From Lichenibacterium dinghuense (GTDB lineage Bacteria; Pseudomonadota; Alphaproteobacteria; Rhizobiales; Beijerinckiaceae): a stretch of DNA of 64,000 nt. Below, piece after piece: positions 56,855 through 64,000 of the stretch. The notes beneath the pieces are model-generated. The model saw only the letters and a program-made list of their open reading frames with translations. It did not search any database and was not told where the DNA came from. How positions within the stretch are numbered: position 1 is the stretch's first letter; the number at the start of each line of letters is the position of its first letter. The position numbers were made by a program, and so were the translations under genes. The stretch is taken from contig NZ_JAJLMN010000001.1 in the NCBI RefSeq assembly GCF_021730615.1, positions 2,108,501 through 2,172,500 of the forward strand. Direction: 5' to 3'.

Positions 56855-57340
56855 TCAGGCCACCTCGTCCGGCGCGGGCGTTGCGGGAGCCGGGTGGGCC
56901 GGGGACGACGGGCCGTGCGCGTGCTCGATCATCTTCGCGATGCCGATCCGGCCCGACCGCGCCAACTGGTTCGCGAGTTGCTCGGCCATCATGCCGCGAT
57001 AGGCGTCCGCCGAAGCGGCGTCGCCGAACAGCTTGTCGTCCTTGGGGAGCATCTCCTGCACGAAGGTCTGCAGCAGCACGGCCTCGAACTTCTGGTAGGG
57101 CGACAGGCCGGGCAGCGTGGCGGCGGGGCCCGGGACCAGCGTCGACGCGCCGGGAGGGGACGGCGCGGCGGGCCGGGGCTTCGCGCCGGCCGCGCTGGCC
57201 AGCAGCGCGCCGAAATCGGCCGGCTCGCCGCCCGACGCCGCCGCCATGGCGTTGAGCTTGGTCGTCGCGGCCTGGAGGCGACGCGGGTCCGCGGCCTGGG
57301 CGACGTCCAGGATGATGTCTGACGGGGGGGCGATCGACAC
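56855..57340 (-). CDS. Rod-binding protein FlgJ-like
   Basis: The 161-aa protein has the FlgJ N-terminal (rod-binding) domain: KFEAVLLQTFVQEMLPKDDKLFGD, then YRGMMAEQLANQLARSGRIGIAKMI. There is no C-terminal muramidase domain, as usual in alphaproteobacteria. It caps the flagellar rod in the periplasm during assembly. The start is GTG 57340. The rest of the flagellar regulon is not in the window. Confidence 0.8.
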   Translation of the reverse strand: MSIAPPSDIILDVAQAADPRRLQAATTKLNAMAAASGGEPADFGALLASAAGAKPRPAAPSPPGASTLVPGPAATLPGLSPYQKFEAVLLQTFVQEMLPKDDKLFGDAASADAYRGMMAEQLANQLARSGRIGIAKMIEHAHGPSSPAHPAPATPAPDEVA

Positions 57341-57464
57341 GGGGGTGGGACCTCGGGGGGACGGGACCTCGCCCGGCGCTCCGACCCTGGGCGGGGCACC
57401 TTGCCGGGGGCTTGCAGCGCGCGAGCCCGTCGCCCCGCACGCGGTCCGCTTCACGGCCATTCTT

Positions 57465-57737
57465 TCACGGCCATTCCCGGCCCGGCCGGGCCGCCATGAT
57501 CGCCTTGAAACGAAGCCCCGCGCCCTGGCCGTTGTCGTCCAGGAACGACACGCCCTGCGCCTCGAAGGCGATGCGGACCTTCGCGTAGACGTCGAAGGAC
57601 AGCGGCTGCGGGCCGGCCATCTCCATCCGTTTGACGGTGGAGACGGACACGCCGGCCTTCTCGGCCAGTTCCACGATCGACCAGTTCAGCATGCCGCGCG
57701 CCGCTCGGATCGACGCCGGTTGGAGGCGGAGCGCCAT
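57465..57737 (-). CDS. XRE-family helix-turn-helix protein
   Basis: The 90-aa protein has a helix-turn-helix RAARGMLNWSIVELAEKAGVSVSTVKRME, then a short C-terminal segment FEAQGVSFLDDNGQGAGLRF typical of small phage-like regulators. It stands alone on the minus strand between the flagellar genes and a DUF6894 gene. Its target is unknown. Confidence 0.85.
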   Translation of the reverse strand: MALRLQPASIRAARGMLNWSIVELAEKAGVSVSTVKRMEMAGPQPLSFDVYAKVRIAFEAQGVSFLDDNGQGAGLRFKAIMAARPGREWP

Positions 57738-57918
57738 TCAAGTTCCCGTCCTTCGGGCACCGTCGGTGCCTCGGGCTGGGGCTTGTATGCAGCGAAACCC
57801 TGTCCGGCATCATCATAGATCATTTTCTTGAACCTTTTTAGATCAACCCCCGTTTGGACGCACAAGGAAGGGTGGTATCGAAGATGTGTCGATCCGCCCC
57901 ATCGCACACAGGCCCCGC

Positions 57919-58161
57919 ATGCCTCGGTACTTCTTCGACATCTGCGACAGCAAGGGCTTCCACCGCGACGCGTTCGGCAGCGAATGCGACGACTTCGAAG
58001 ACGCTCGGACGACCTGCCAATGCCTGTTGCCGGACATCGCCCGCGAGGACTTGCCCGACGGGGAGCTGCATACGGTCACGTGCGACGTGCGGGACGAGGC
58101 AGGCCGGCTCGTCTACCGGGGCAGGATCACCTTCGAGGGGACGCGGGACCCATCGGCGTAG
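57919..58161 (+). CDS. DUF6894 family protein
   Basis: The 80-aa protein starts [20 protein letters not shown] and ends with the segment [20 protein letters not shown]. This is the pattern of DUF6894, a small cytoplasmic family abundant in Methylobacteriaceae and relatives. Function is unknown. The start is ATG 57919; earlier ATG starts are less family-like. Confidence 0.85.
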   Translation: MPRYFFDICDSKGFHRDAFGSECDDFEDARTTCQCLLPDIAREDLPDGELHTVTCDVRDEAGRLVYRGRITFEGTRDPSA

Positions 58162-58188
58162 ACGGGCGGATCGGCGGCGCCCTCACCC

Positions 58189-59604
58189 TCAGTTGAACAG
58201 CGATCGCAGCTGCCCGATCAGGAACGACCGCCGCGTTTCGGACAGCTTGGCCAGGAACGTCTCGGCCCAGCGGTCGATGTCCTGGCGCGAGATGCGCTCG
58301 AACATGGCTGTGAAGCGCGCCCGCCGCTCGTCCAGCGGCATCTCCAGCGCGGTGCGCAGCGCCTGGGCCATGCCCTCGGTCTCGTGCGGGTTGACGATCA
58401 GCGCGGCGTCGAGCTCGGCCGCGGCGCCGGCGAACTGCGACAACAGCAGCACGCCGGGATCCGCCGGGTCCTGCGACGCCACATATTCCTTGGCGACGAG
58501 GTTCATGCCGTCGCGCAGCGGGGTCACCAGCGCCGCGGCGGCGATGCGGAACACGCCCGCCAGCGCTTCGCGCGGGTAGGCGCGGTTGATGTAGCGGATG
58601 GGCGTCCAGGCGGCCTCGCCGAACTGGCCGTTCACCTCGCTGACGAGCCGGTTCACGTCGTCCGACATGTCGCCGTATTCCGGGATCTCGGAGCGGCTCT
58701 TGGGCGTGACCTGGAGGTAGGACACGCGGTTGCGCCAGCCCGGCTCGCGTTCGAGGAAGTGCCGGTAGCCCTCGACGCGGTGGACGATGCCCTTGGAATA
58801 GTCGAGCCGGTCGACGCCCACCACCAGCTTGCGGCCCTGCAGGCTGTCGCGCAGCTCGCGCGTGAACTGGGAGTCCACCGTTTCGGCCGCGATCGCGGCG
58901 AGGTCGGCGGTCTCGATGCCGACCGGGAAGGCGCCGATCCTGACCACGCGCCCGTCGAGCGCGTAGGAGGTCGCGTCGCGGCCCTTGTGGGCGCCCGTCA
59001 TCGACAGGTAGCGGCCGTAGTTGTCCCGGTCGTTCTCCGTCTGGAACCCGACGAGGTCGTAGTGGCTCAGCGCCCCGATCGTCTGCTCCTGCTTGGGGAT
59101 GGTGAAGAGCAGGTCGGCCGGCGGGCACGGGATGTGGAGGAAGAAGCCGATCGGGTTGTCGAAGCCGCGCGAGCGCAGCTCCCGCGCCAACGGCATCAGG
59201 TGGTAGTCGTGGACCCAGATCACGTCGTCGGGCTTGAGCAGCTTCGCCAGCCGGTCGGCGAAGAGCGCGTTGACGCGCAGGTAGCCGGACAGGTCCGAGC
59301 GGTTGAACTCCGCGAGGTCGACCCGGTAATGCAGGATCGGCCACAGCACGCGGTTGGCGAAGCCCGTGTAGTATTCGTTGTAGTCGGCCGTGGACAGGTC
59401 CGTCACCGTGTAGGTGACGTTGTCGCGCTCGACGGTCTCCGGCTCCACGGCGGGGTTGTCGTCGATCTTGCCGCTCCAGCCGAACCACAGGCCGGGCCTG
59501 GACTTCAGCGCCGCGTGGACCGCCACCGCCAAGCCGCCGGGCGGCGGGGGATGGCCGGGCTCCGGGACGGTGACGCGGTTGGAAACGATGACCAGCCGGC
59601 TCAT
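58189..59604 (-). CDS. otsA: Trehalose-6-phosphate synthase
   Basis: The 471-aa GT20 enzyme makes trehalose-6-phosphate from UDP-glucose and glucose-6-phosphate. It shows LVIVSNRV at the start, [25 protein letters not shown] and [15 protein letters not shown]. Start is ATG 59604 with GGGAGGG upstream. otsB lies 109 bp upstream on the same strand, giving the pair that makes trehalose for osmotic and desiccation tolerance. Confidence 0.96.
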   Translation of the reverse strand: MSRLVIVSNRVTVPEPGHPPPPGGLAVAVHAALKSRPGLWFGWSGKIDDNPAVEPETVERDNVTYTVTDLSTADYNEYYTGFANRVLWPILHYRVDLAEFNRSDLSGYLRVNALFADRLAKLLKPDDVIWVHDYHLMPLARELRSRGFDNPIGFFLHIPCPPADLLFTIPKQEQTIGALSHYDLVGFQTENDRDNYGRYLSMTGAHKGRDATSYALDGRVVRIGAFPVGIETADLAAIAAETVDSQFTRELRDSLQGRKLVVGVDRLDYSKGIVHRVEGYRHFLEREPGWRNRVSYLQVTPKSRSEIPEYGDMSDDVNRLVSEVNGQFGEAAWTPIRYINRAYPREALAGVFRIAAAALVTPLRDGMNLVAKEYVASQDPADPGVLLLSQFAGAAAELDAALIVNPHETEGMAQALRTALEMPLDERRARFTAMFERISRQDIDRWAETFLAKLSETRRSFLIGQLRSLFN

Positions 59605-59713
59605 CGACCGCCCTCCCCGCTGCATGACGGCCCGACGTCGGCGAACAGGCCGGCCGTCGACACCCTATCCGTCGAGTGCGGCCCGTCAATGCACGAGGGG
59701 TTGAACCGTCCCG

Positions 59714-60454
59714 TCACGCCGCGGCGGCCCCGCGCCGCACGAATGCGCCGAGCCAGGCCCGCACGGCCGCGGGGTCGGCGAAGGTGCCCCGCGCGCCCGG
59801 CAGGTCGCGGCCGACCGCGTAGGCGGCCCCGCCCCGCGCCTCGACGGCGGCGAAGCCCGGCAGGTCGGTGACGTCGTCGCCGACGAAGACCGGGCACCGC
59901 CCCGCGAAGGGCGCCCGCTCCATCAGCCGGGCTATGGCGCCGCCCTTGTCGACGCCGGGCCGCTTCAGCTCGAACACGAAGTGCCCCGGCAGGATCGCGA
60001 GGCCGAGACCGGGCCGCGCGGCGAGGAAGACCTCCAGGGCGGCGCGCAGGCGCGGCCCCGTGTCGGGCGCGGCGCGGTGATGCACCGCGAAGGAGAAGCC
60101 CTTGTCCTCCGCGAAGGACGCCGGGAAGTCGCCGAGCAGGACGGCGAGGTCGTCCCAGGCGGACCGCGGGATCGGCTCGGCCGCGCGCGCCGTCATGCCG
60201 TCGGGATGGCGGAACTCCGCCCCGTGGACCCCGCTCGCGGTGAAGCGGCGGGGGGCGAAGATGGCGTCGAGCTGGGCGATCGAGCGCCCGCTCACCAGCG
60301 CCAGCGCGCCGCCGCAGATCCGCTCGGCCGCGGCGAGGTCGTCGAGCAGGCCGGGCGCGAGCCGCACGGCGTCCGGCGTCGGCGCGATGTCGACCAGAGT
60401 GCCGTCGACGTCGAGGAACAGGCAGGCGTCGGGGGGCGGGAGTTCGGGGGGCAT
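59714..60454 (-). CDS. otsB: Trehalose-6-phosphate phosphatase
   Basis: The 246-aa HAD-family enzyme removes phosphate from trehalose-6-phosphate. It has the motif FLDVDGTLVDI (nucleophile Asp and acid/base Asp), ALVSGRSIAQLD, the Lys in RPGVDKGGAI and FVGDDVTDLPGF. It starts at ATG 60454. It precedes otsA on the same strand, so both are likely cotranscribed. Confidence 0.94.
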   Translation of the reverse strand: MPPELPPPDACLFLDVDGTLVDIAPTPDAVRLAPGLLDDLAAAERICGGALALVSGRSIAQLDAIFAPRRFTASGVHGAEFRHPDGMTARAAEPIPRSAWDDLAVLLGDFPASFAEDKGFSFAVHHRAAPDTGPRLRAALEVFLAARPGLGLAILPGHFVFELKRPGVDKGGAIARLMERAPFAGRCPVFVGDDVTDLPGFAAVEARGGAAYAVGRDLPGARGTFADPAAVRAWLGAFVRRGAAAA

Positions 60455-60616
60455 CCGGCGATGGCTCGCGTTCGGGACGGGTGACGCGGCAGCCGCTCCC
60501 TGGCGCAACGTCGGCGCTCCGGCGGAGTTCCGCGACACCGGGCCGGGCCGGCGGAGTCGCGGTTTTGCCGGAATCCGTGCAGATAAGCGGCCCCGATCCC
60601 GCGAAGCCCCTTCCCC

Positions 60617-61273
60617 ATGTCCGAACCCCGCACCCGGCTGTTCCTGGTCACGCCGCCGATCGCCTCCGCGGAGGCGGCCCGGCCCGCGGTCGAGGCCGCG
60701 CTCGGCGCCGGCGACGTCGCCTGCGTGCTGCTGCGGCTGGCGCCCTCCTCCGAGCGGGACCGCAAGGAGGTCGTGCGGGGGCTGGCCCCGGCCGTGCAGG
60801 ACCGCGGCGCGGCGCTGCTGCTCGAAGATCCGCGGCTCGTCGCCCACACGGGCGCCGACGGCGTCCACGCGGCGGGGGCCGACGACGCCCTCGCGGCGGC
60901 GCTCGACGGCATGAAGCCGGACCGCATCGCCGGCGCGGGCCACCTCGCCTCGCGCGACGACGCCATGCGGGCCGGCGAGGCGGGCGCCGACTACGTGATG
61001 TTCGGCGACGCAGGATTCGCGGCCGAGGGCCCCGCGCCCGACGCGGTGCGCGACGAGGTGGCCTGGTGGGCCGAGATCTTCAACGTGCCCTGCGTGGGCT
61101 TCGCCCGCTCGCTCGGCGAGGTGGAGGCGCTGGGGCTGGCGGGCGCCGAATTCGTGGGCCTCGGCCCCGCCGTGTGGGACGACCCGCGCGGGCCCGGCGC
61201 CGCCGTGGCCGAGGCCCGCGCCGCGCTCGACCGCGCCGAAGAGGCGCTCGCCGCCGAAGAGGCCGGGGCTTGA
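60617..61273 (+). CDS. thiE: Thiamine-phosphate synthase-like protein
   Basis: The 218-aa TIM-barrel protein resembles ThiE: RLFLVTPPIASAEAARPAVEAAL, then ALLLEDPRLVAHTGADGVHA and the phosphate-binding GAEFVGLGPAVWD. ThiE joins the thiazole and pyrimidine halves of thiamine. Some family motifs (CGVHLG-type and GPIFxT-type) are changed, so it may be a divergent paralogue. It overlaps the Sel1 gene start by TTGA. Confidence 0.8.
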   Translation: MSEPRTRLFLVTPPIASAEAARPAVEAALGAGDVACVLLRLAPSSERDRKEVVRGLAPAVQDRGAALLLEDPRLVAHTGADGVHAAGADDALAAALDGMKPDRIAGAGHLASRDDAMRAGEAGADYVMFGDAGFAAEGPAPDAVRDEVAWWAEIFNVPCVGFARSLGEVEALGLAGAEFVGLGPAVWDDPRGPGAAVAEARAALDRAEEALAAEEAGA

Positions 61274-62289
61274 TCCGCAGCGCCGCCGTCATCGCCCTGA
61301 TCCTCGCCGCGGCACCCGCCTCGGCCGCGCCGCCGCTCGCGGGCGTCGCCACCCAGCCCTCCGCCGCCCAGCCCTTCGCCGCGCCGCGGGCCGGCTTCCT
61401 GCCGTCCACGACCGACGCCGGCGCGGCCTCGGCCCCCGCCGGGCCGGGCGTGACCGACGCCGACAAGCCCTACGGCGCCTTTCAGCGCGGCTTCTTCGCC
61501 ACCGCGCTCGCCCAGGCCACCGAGCGCCTCGGCCAGAACCCCAAGGACGGGGCCGCCATGGAGTTGATCGGCGAGATCTATGCCCAGGGCCTCGCCGTGC
61601 GGGAGGACCCCGCCGAGGCCGCCCGCTGGTACAAGCTCGCCAGCGACAACGGCGACCGCCAGGGCAGCTTCTCCTACGGCCTCGCCCTGCTGCGGGGCGC
61701 CGGCGTGCCGAAGAGCCCGGCCGCGGCCCGGCCCTACCTGGAGAAGGCGGCGGCGGCGGGCCACGCCGGCGCGCTCTACAACCTCGGCGTCCTGACGCTC
61801 CAGGCCGACGTGGACACCCGCGACTACGTCAAGGCCGCGGACTATTTCCAGCGCGCCGCCGACCTCGGCGACGTCGACGCCGCCTACGCGCTCGGCAACC
61901 TGTACAAGGCGGGCGAGGGCGTCCCGCGCGAGCCGGCCCGGGCGGCGGCGCTGTTCAAGACGGCCGCCGAGGAGCGGAACGTCGCGGCCGAGCTCGACTA
62001 CGCCATCGCGCTGTTCAACGGCGAAGGCGTGCCGCGCGACGAGGCGGCCGCCGCGCGCTGGTTCCGCCGCGCCGCGGCCTCCGGCAACCCGGTGGCGGCC
62101 AACCGGCTGGCGCGGCTCTACGCGGCCGGCCGGGGCGTGCGCAAGGACAGCGTCGCGGCGGCGCGCTGGCACCTGATGGCCCGCGCGGCCGGCGTGCCCG
62201 ACCCCTGGCTCGACGGCGTGCTGGCCGGCCTCACCCCCGCCGACAAGGCCAAGGTCGAGGACGGGATGCGCAGGACGATGGCCAACTGA
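61270..62289 (+). CDS. Sel1-repeat secreted protein
   Basis: The 339-aa protein has a signal peptide (VIALILAAAPASA), a low-complexity spacer, and about six Sel1 repeats such as DPAEAARWYKLASDNGDRQG, EPARAAALFKTAAEERN and DEAAAARWFRRAAASGNPVA. Sel1 proteins are scaffolds for protein contacts in the periplasm. The start is TTG 61270 overlapping the thiE stop (TTGA), chosen because no other start gives a signal peptide. Confidence 0.85.
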   Translation: MIRSAAVIALILAAAPASAAPPLAGVATQPSAAQPFAAPRAGFLPSTTDAGAASAPAGPGVTDADKPYGAFQRGFFATALAQATERLGQNPKDGAAMELIGEIYAQGLAVREDPAEAARWYKLASDNGDRQGSFSYGLALLRGAGVPKSPAAARPYLEKAAAAGHAGALYNLGVLTLQADVDTRDYVKAADYFQRAADLGDVDAAYALGNLYKAGEGVPREPARAAALFKTAAEERNVAAELDYAIALFNGEGVPRDEAAAARWFRRAAASGNPVAANRLARLYAAGRGVRKDSVAAARWHLMARAAGVPDPWLDGVLAGLTPADKAKVEDGMRRTMAN

Positions 62290-62351
62290 GGGGGCTTGCC
62301 CGAGCTTCGGGGAGGGGCGATCATCCGGCTGTCCCCTACGCGGCGGGTATC

Positions 62352-62639
62352 GTGCACGTGATCACGCAGAAGAGGATCTGGGACGCCAAGGCTCGTTGGC
62401 CCCGCGCCGCACAGGCCCTCGACACGTGGTACAGGCTCGCCAAAGCCGCGCAGCCCACGGACTTCTCGTCACTCAAGAGGATCTTCCCGGCGACCGACAA
62501 AGTGGGAGCGTTGCATGTCTTCGACATCGGCGGGAACAAGCTCAGGCTGATCGCGACGGTGGACTATCGGTTCGGGAAACTCTTCATCCGAGAAATCCTC
62601 GATCACGCCGAATATACGGCCGGACACTGGAAGGTGTGA
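62352..62639 (+). CDS. higB: HigB-family toxin
   Basis: The 95-aa protein matches HigB-type RelE-fold ribonucleases: HVITQKRIWDAKARWPRAAQ, then GNKLRLIATVDYRFGKLFIREILDHAEYTAG. Such toxins cut mRNA at the ribosome under stress. It starts at GTG 62352. The HigA antitoxin gene follows after 4 bp. The toxin-first order is normal for higBA. Confidence 0.9.
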   Translation: MHVITQKRIWDAKARWPRAAQALDTWYRLAKAAQPTDFSSLKRIFPATDKVGALHVFDIGGNKLRLIATVDYRFGKLFIREILDHAEYTAGHWKV

Positions 62640-62643
62640 CGTC

Positions 62644-63051
62644 ATGAACGCCCTCGTCGAGGAAGCTGCCCGCCACTGGCATTTCGTGTCGCCGCTCCTG
62701 ACGAGGCCCGCGACGGAAGCCGACTACGACAGGCTCACGGTCCTCCTCGACGACGTCCTGTCGATGATCGCGGACGATCCCGAACATGAACTCGCCGGGC
62801 TGGCGTCGGCGATGGGGGATCTCCTTGCATCCTACGACGAAGAGCATCGGCCCATGCCGCCCGTCGCGGGCGTCGATGCCCTGCGGTACCTCATGGAGGA
62901 GCATGGGATCACCCCCGACGGCCTTCCCGAGATCGGGTCGGCGGCCGCCGTGTCCGACGTTCTGGACGGCGCGGCATCGATCGACGCGCGCCAAGCCCGC
63001 GGGCTCGGGAACCGCTTCGCCCTGGCCGCCGACGTGTTCCTGGTTCCGTGA
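62644..63051 (+). CDS. higA: HigA-family antitoxin
   Basis: The 135-aa protein has a C-terminal helix-turn-helix region of the HigA (YgjM) type: LRYLMEEHGITPDGLPEIGSAAAVSDVLDG, RQARGLGNRFALAADVFL. The N-terminal ~70 residues would bind and neutralise HigB. Such antitoxins also repress the pair. The stop overlaps the GNAT gene start by 4 bp (GTGA). Confidence 0.9.
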   Translation: MNALVEEAARHWHFVSPLLTRPATEADYDRLTVLLDDVLSMIADDPEHELAGLASAMGDLLASYDEEHRPMPPVAGVDALRYLMEEHGITPDGLPEIGSAAAVSDVLDGAASIDARQARGLGNRFALAADVFLVP

Positions 63052-63827
63052 CGGGCTCCGGCCTCGCCCTCCGCGCCGAGCGCGCCTGCTACGCCGTCTG
63101 GCCGGCGCTGCGTGAGGAGACCGTGGACGGCTGGCTGCTGCGCTTCAGCGGCGGCCACACGAACCGCGCCAACTCGGTCAACGTCGCCGCGCCCGCGATG
63201 GGCGACCTCGCCGGCAGGATCGCGGCCTGCGAGGCGCTGTACCGGGCCGAGGGGCTGCCGACCGTGTTCCGCCTGTCGACGGCCCTGCCCGAACCCGGCC
63301 TGGAGGAGGCGCTCGACGCCGCCGGCTACGGCGCGCCGTTCGACAGCTCCCTGGTGCTCCACGCCGACTTCGCCGCCTCCCCGCCCAGGCCCGTGGGCGG
63401 CGCTTCCCTGCGCGAGGGCCGGCCCGACGCGCGCTGGCTCGACGCTTCGGCGGCGCTGGCGGGGCTCGACGCGACGGCCGCCGCGCTGCGGGCCAGGATG
63501 CTCGATCGCATCGCGGCGCCGGCCGCCTTCGCCTCGGTCGAGGTCGACGGCGCCGTCGCGGCCCAGGCCTGCGGCGCGGTCGCGGGCGGGCTCGTCTGCC
63601 TCAACGCAGTCGCCACCGCGCCGGAGCACCGCGGGCGCGGGCTCGCGGGCCACGCCGTCGCGGCGGTGCTGCGCTGGGCCGCCGAGCGGGAGGGCGCCAC
63701 GGGCGCCTGCCTGCAGATGCTCGACGACAACCCGCCGGCGCTGGCGCTGTATCGCCGCCTCGGCTTCACGGCGGAGCTGTCGCGCTACCACTACCGGCGC
63801 GCCCCGGCGCCTGCGGCGAACGCCTGA
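63048..63827 (+). CDS. GNAT-family N-acetyltransferase
   Basis: The 259-aa protein has a C-terminal GNAT domain with the acetyl-CoA loop ATAPEHRGRGLAGHAVAAVL and LDDNPPALALYRRLGFTAE. An N-terminal ~130 residues form a second, degenerate half (DGWLLRFSGGHTNRANSVN). The substrate is unknown. It starts at GTG 63048, overlapping higA, so it is likely transcribed with higBA. Confidence 0.88.
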   Translation: MTGSGLALRAERACYAVWPALREETVDGWLLRFSGGHTNRANSVNVAAPAMGDLAGRIAACEALYRAEGLPTVFRLSTALPEPGLEEALDAAGYGAPFDSSLVLHADFAASPPRPVGGASLREGRPDARWLDASAALAGLDATAAALRARMLDRIAAPAAFASVEVDGAVAAQACGAVAGGLVCLNAVATAPEHRGRGLAGHAVAAVLRWAAEREGATGACLQMLDDNPPALALYRRLGFTAELSRYHYRRAPAPAANA

Positions 63828-63921
63828 TCTGCGCCGCCGAGGGTTGCCCCTCCGGCGCTTTCGGTCCACTTGCGGGATCAGGGCGCGATGCGCCGTTTCC
63901 CCTTTCCCCGCAGGCCCCTCG

Positions 63922-64000
63922 ATGATCCGCTCCGCCCTGATGAACGTCATGACCGCCGCCGTGCTGAAGGCCGGGCGGGGGCTCAAGCGCGACCTCGGCG
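63922..64000 (+). CDS. Inositol monophosphatase family protein (partial, 5' end)
   Basis: The first 26 codons read MIRSALMNVMTAAVLKAGRGLKRDL and then the window ends. This matches the start of the inositol monophosphatase/SuhB family. The 3' part lies outside the window. In related genomes this gene follows a Sel1 gene, which agrees with the order here apart from the inserted higBA-GNAT genes. Confidence 0.75.
   Translation, partial: MIRSALMNVMTAAVLKAGRGLKRDLG

Overview
The window looks like a chromosome segment from a high-GC alphaproteobacterium, most likely of the order Hyphomicrobiales (Methylobacteriaceae/Beijerinckiaceae-like). Supporting marks are the cytochrome c (CycM-type)-kdsB-pheA gene block, the lnt-PraR-like regulator-metK-trmB block, a DUF6894 gene, Sel1/ThiE/SuhB linkage, and many GTG starts with 4-bp GTGA/ATGA gene overlaps. 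No rRNA, tRNA or CRISPR array was seen.

The left 37.7 kb is an accessory, transposon-riddled region. It opens with decayed phage/plasmid genes (a serine recombinase and a P22-type antirepressor). Metabolic genes follow, several cut by insertion sequences whose ends and target duplications can be read. An IS630 splits a LysR gene. An IS21 truncates a subtilase-like gene. An IS5 (IS427 type) splits a MaoC/FAS1-like hydratase at CTAG. An IS1380, itself carrying a nested IS21, splits an NADPH-dependent FMN reductase at CTAG. An IS256, an ISL3 remnant and a third IS21 lie further right. Removing the IS630, IS5, IS1380 and nested IS21 restores each split gene in frame. The LysR / hydratase / MFS transporter / CoA-transferase cluster at 11.8-17.3 kb resembles a C5-dicarboxylate (itaconate/mesaconate type) catabolic cassette, now broken at the hydratase.

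Between the IS256 and the third IS21 (28.7-33.5 kb) sits an island that is visibly more AT-rich than its surroundings. It holds a leaderless lysozyme-like protein and an M15 peptidase, followed by a TIR-domain protein with a large unassigned C-terminal region and a four-helix SLATT/DUF4231-like membrane protein. The TIR-SLATT pair is the best candidate for an undescribed defence system: a TIR sensor/enzyme paired with a membrane effector.

The right 26 kb (37.7-64 kb) is ordinary, densely packed core chromosome with no disrupted genes. It holds two MaoC-like hydratases, an AI-2E family permease, a ribbon-helix-helix protein, cytochrome c, KdsB (LPS), PheA (phenylalanine), Tex, a YgjP-type metallopeptidase, an acyl-CoA synthetase, TrmB, MetK, a PraR-like regulator, Lnt, a small set of flagellar-assembly-like proteins, the trehalose pair OtsA/OtsB, a ThiE-like protein, a Sel1-repeat protein, a HigBA toxin-antitoxin pair, a GNAT acetyltransferase and the start of an inositol monophosphatase gene cut by the window edge.
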